DNA of 5,805 bases from an uncultured Lachnospiraceae bacterium (GTDB lineage Bacteria > Bacillota > Clostridia > Lachnospirales > Lachnospiraceae): assembly GCA_958422845.1 (NCBI GenBank), contig CATZPU010000083.1, forward strand, positions 1 to 5,805. The letters are read 5' to 3'. Below are positions 5,501-5,805 of the stretch, piece after piece. Each line of letters opens with the position of its first letter. Positions within the stretch are counted from its first letter, which is position 1. The notes beneath the pieces are model-generated. The model saw only the letters and a program-made list of their open reading frames with translations, was not told where the DNA came from and ran no database searches. Both the position numbers and the translations under genes were made by a program.

Positions 5501-5697
5501 AGCAAAACGAAGGCTTTGAAGAGATCATAGAACGCTTAAAAGGATGCTTAGAAAATGAAATGAGAATAAAACGAATTATAGATGCAAAGGAATATATTCG
5601 TGCAAACTGGATTGCTACAAAGCTAGAAGTAAGATGTCAGGAGGGAGTAAAAGGGAACAGCTGGGATTGCTTTACATGTCCAAAACATGTATATTAA
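5497..5697 (+). CDS. Small hypothetical protein, 66 residues, with a C-terminal Cys/His cluster
   Basis: I do not recognise this ORF. It encodes 66 residues. The first 45 are highly charged and look alpha-helical (for example FEEIIERLKGCLENEMRIKR). The C-terminus has C47, then C58-x2-C61-x2-H64 in WDCFTCPKHVY, four residues that could bind one metal ion; C17 stands apart. No signal peptide or membrane segment is seen. The ribosome binding site is weak (TAAGAG, 5484-5489, 7 nt upstream), and the ATG overlaps the TGA of the preceding short frame, so coupled translation is possible. Base composition is clearly more AT-rich than the genes before 5211, which suggests a different origin, such as a prophage or mobile-element remnant. 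No promoter or terminator of its own is evident. Confidence 0.5.
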   Translation: MKQNEGFEEIIERLKGCLENEMRIKRIIDAKEYIRANWIATKLEVRCQEGVKGNSWDCFTCPKHVY

Positions 5698-5724
5698 ACG
5701 CACAAGTTATTGTATGATACTTTA

Positions 5725-5805
5725 TCAGCATATTGTGAGGGCGTTCTTCAACATTATTTCCAAAGGTAAATTCAAGTAATCACTCTTGGCAAAATTCTTG
5801 TAAAA
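5725..5805 (-). CDS. Possible C-terminal tail of a minus-strand gene cut by the window edge
   Basis: Read on the minus strand from the last base of the window, the frame is open for 26 codons to a TGA at 5727-5725. The peptide includes AKSDYLNLPLEIMLKNALT and looks protein-like, but an open frame of this length is common by chance. No family can be named. Apart from this, 5698-5805 shows no clear terminator, promoter or repeat. Confidence 0.2.
   Translation of the reverse strand, partial: FYKNFAKSDYLNLPLEIMLKNALTIC

Noticed and set aside
5674..5690. Two ACATGT copies near the end of the 66-residue ORF
   Set aside because: Six-base repeats of a self-complementary word are expected by chance in AT-rich DNA.

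Overview
The window looks like chromosomal DNA from a mid-GC Firmicute, most likely a Lachnospiraceae/Clostridia-type gut bacterium. This is an inference from strong AGGAGG ribosome binding sites, a perfect sigma-A promoter (TTGACA-N17-TATAAT), a three-domain IIBCA sucrose PTS permease, LacI-type operators that also match the Gram-positive cre consensus, and the style of the encoded proteins. No marker gene fixes the species.

Positions 1-4113 are a sucrose uptake and cleavage locus with all genes on the + strand. The window opens inside a LacI-family regulator (probably scrR, C-terminal half only), which ends in an imperfect intrinsic terminator. A dense control region follows at about 570-718: a 20-bp dyad, a LacI/CcpA-type operator, a consensus promoter, a second operator just after the expected transcription start, and a strong ribosome binding site. 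This drives scrA (sucrose IIBCA) and scrB (sucrose-6-phosphate hydrolase, GH32), which overlap by ATGA. ScrA would import sucrose as sucrose-6-phosphate, ScrB would split it to glucose-6-phosphate and fructose, and the regulator would repress the operon without sucrose. No fructokinase gene is in the window.

Positions 4114-4410 are a 297-bp intergenic stretch full of stem-loops. It ends with a good sigma-A promoter whose predicted start coincides with the first base of a 74-nt hairpin having a 13-bp perfect stem. This serves an apparently monocistronic RNase Z-like metallo-beta-lactamase-fold protein (4411-5211) that ends in a strong terminator. Its substrate cannot be assigned, and it lacks a histidine where classical RNase Z has its third metal-ligand histidine.

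Positions 5273-5805 are visibly more AT-rich. They hold a near-perfect 30-bp palindrome, fragmentary reading frames that may be mini-ORFs or a decayed gene, a 66-residue cysteine-containing hypothetical ORF, and possibly the tail of a minus-strand gene cut by the window edge. I recognise no family there. I do not see a convincing new multi-gene system; the best leads are the 5' hairpin of the MBL gene, the double operator of scrA and the small ORFs after 5336.
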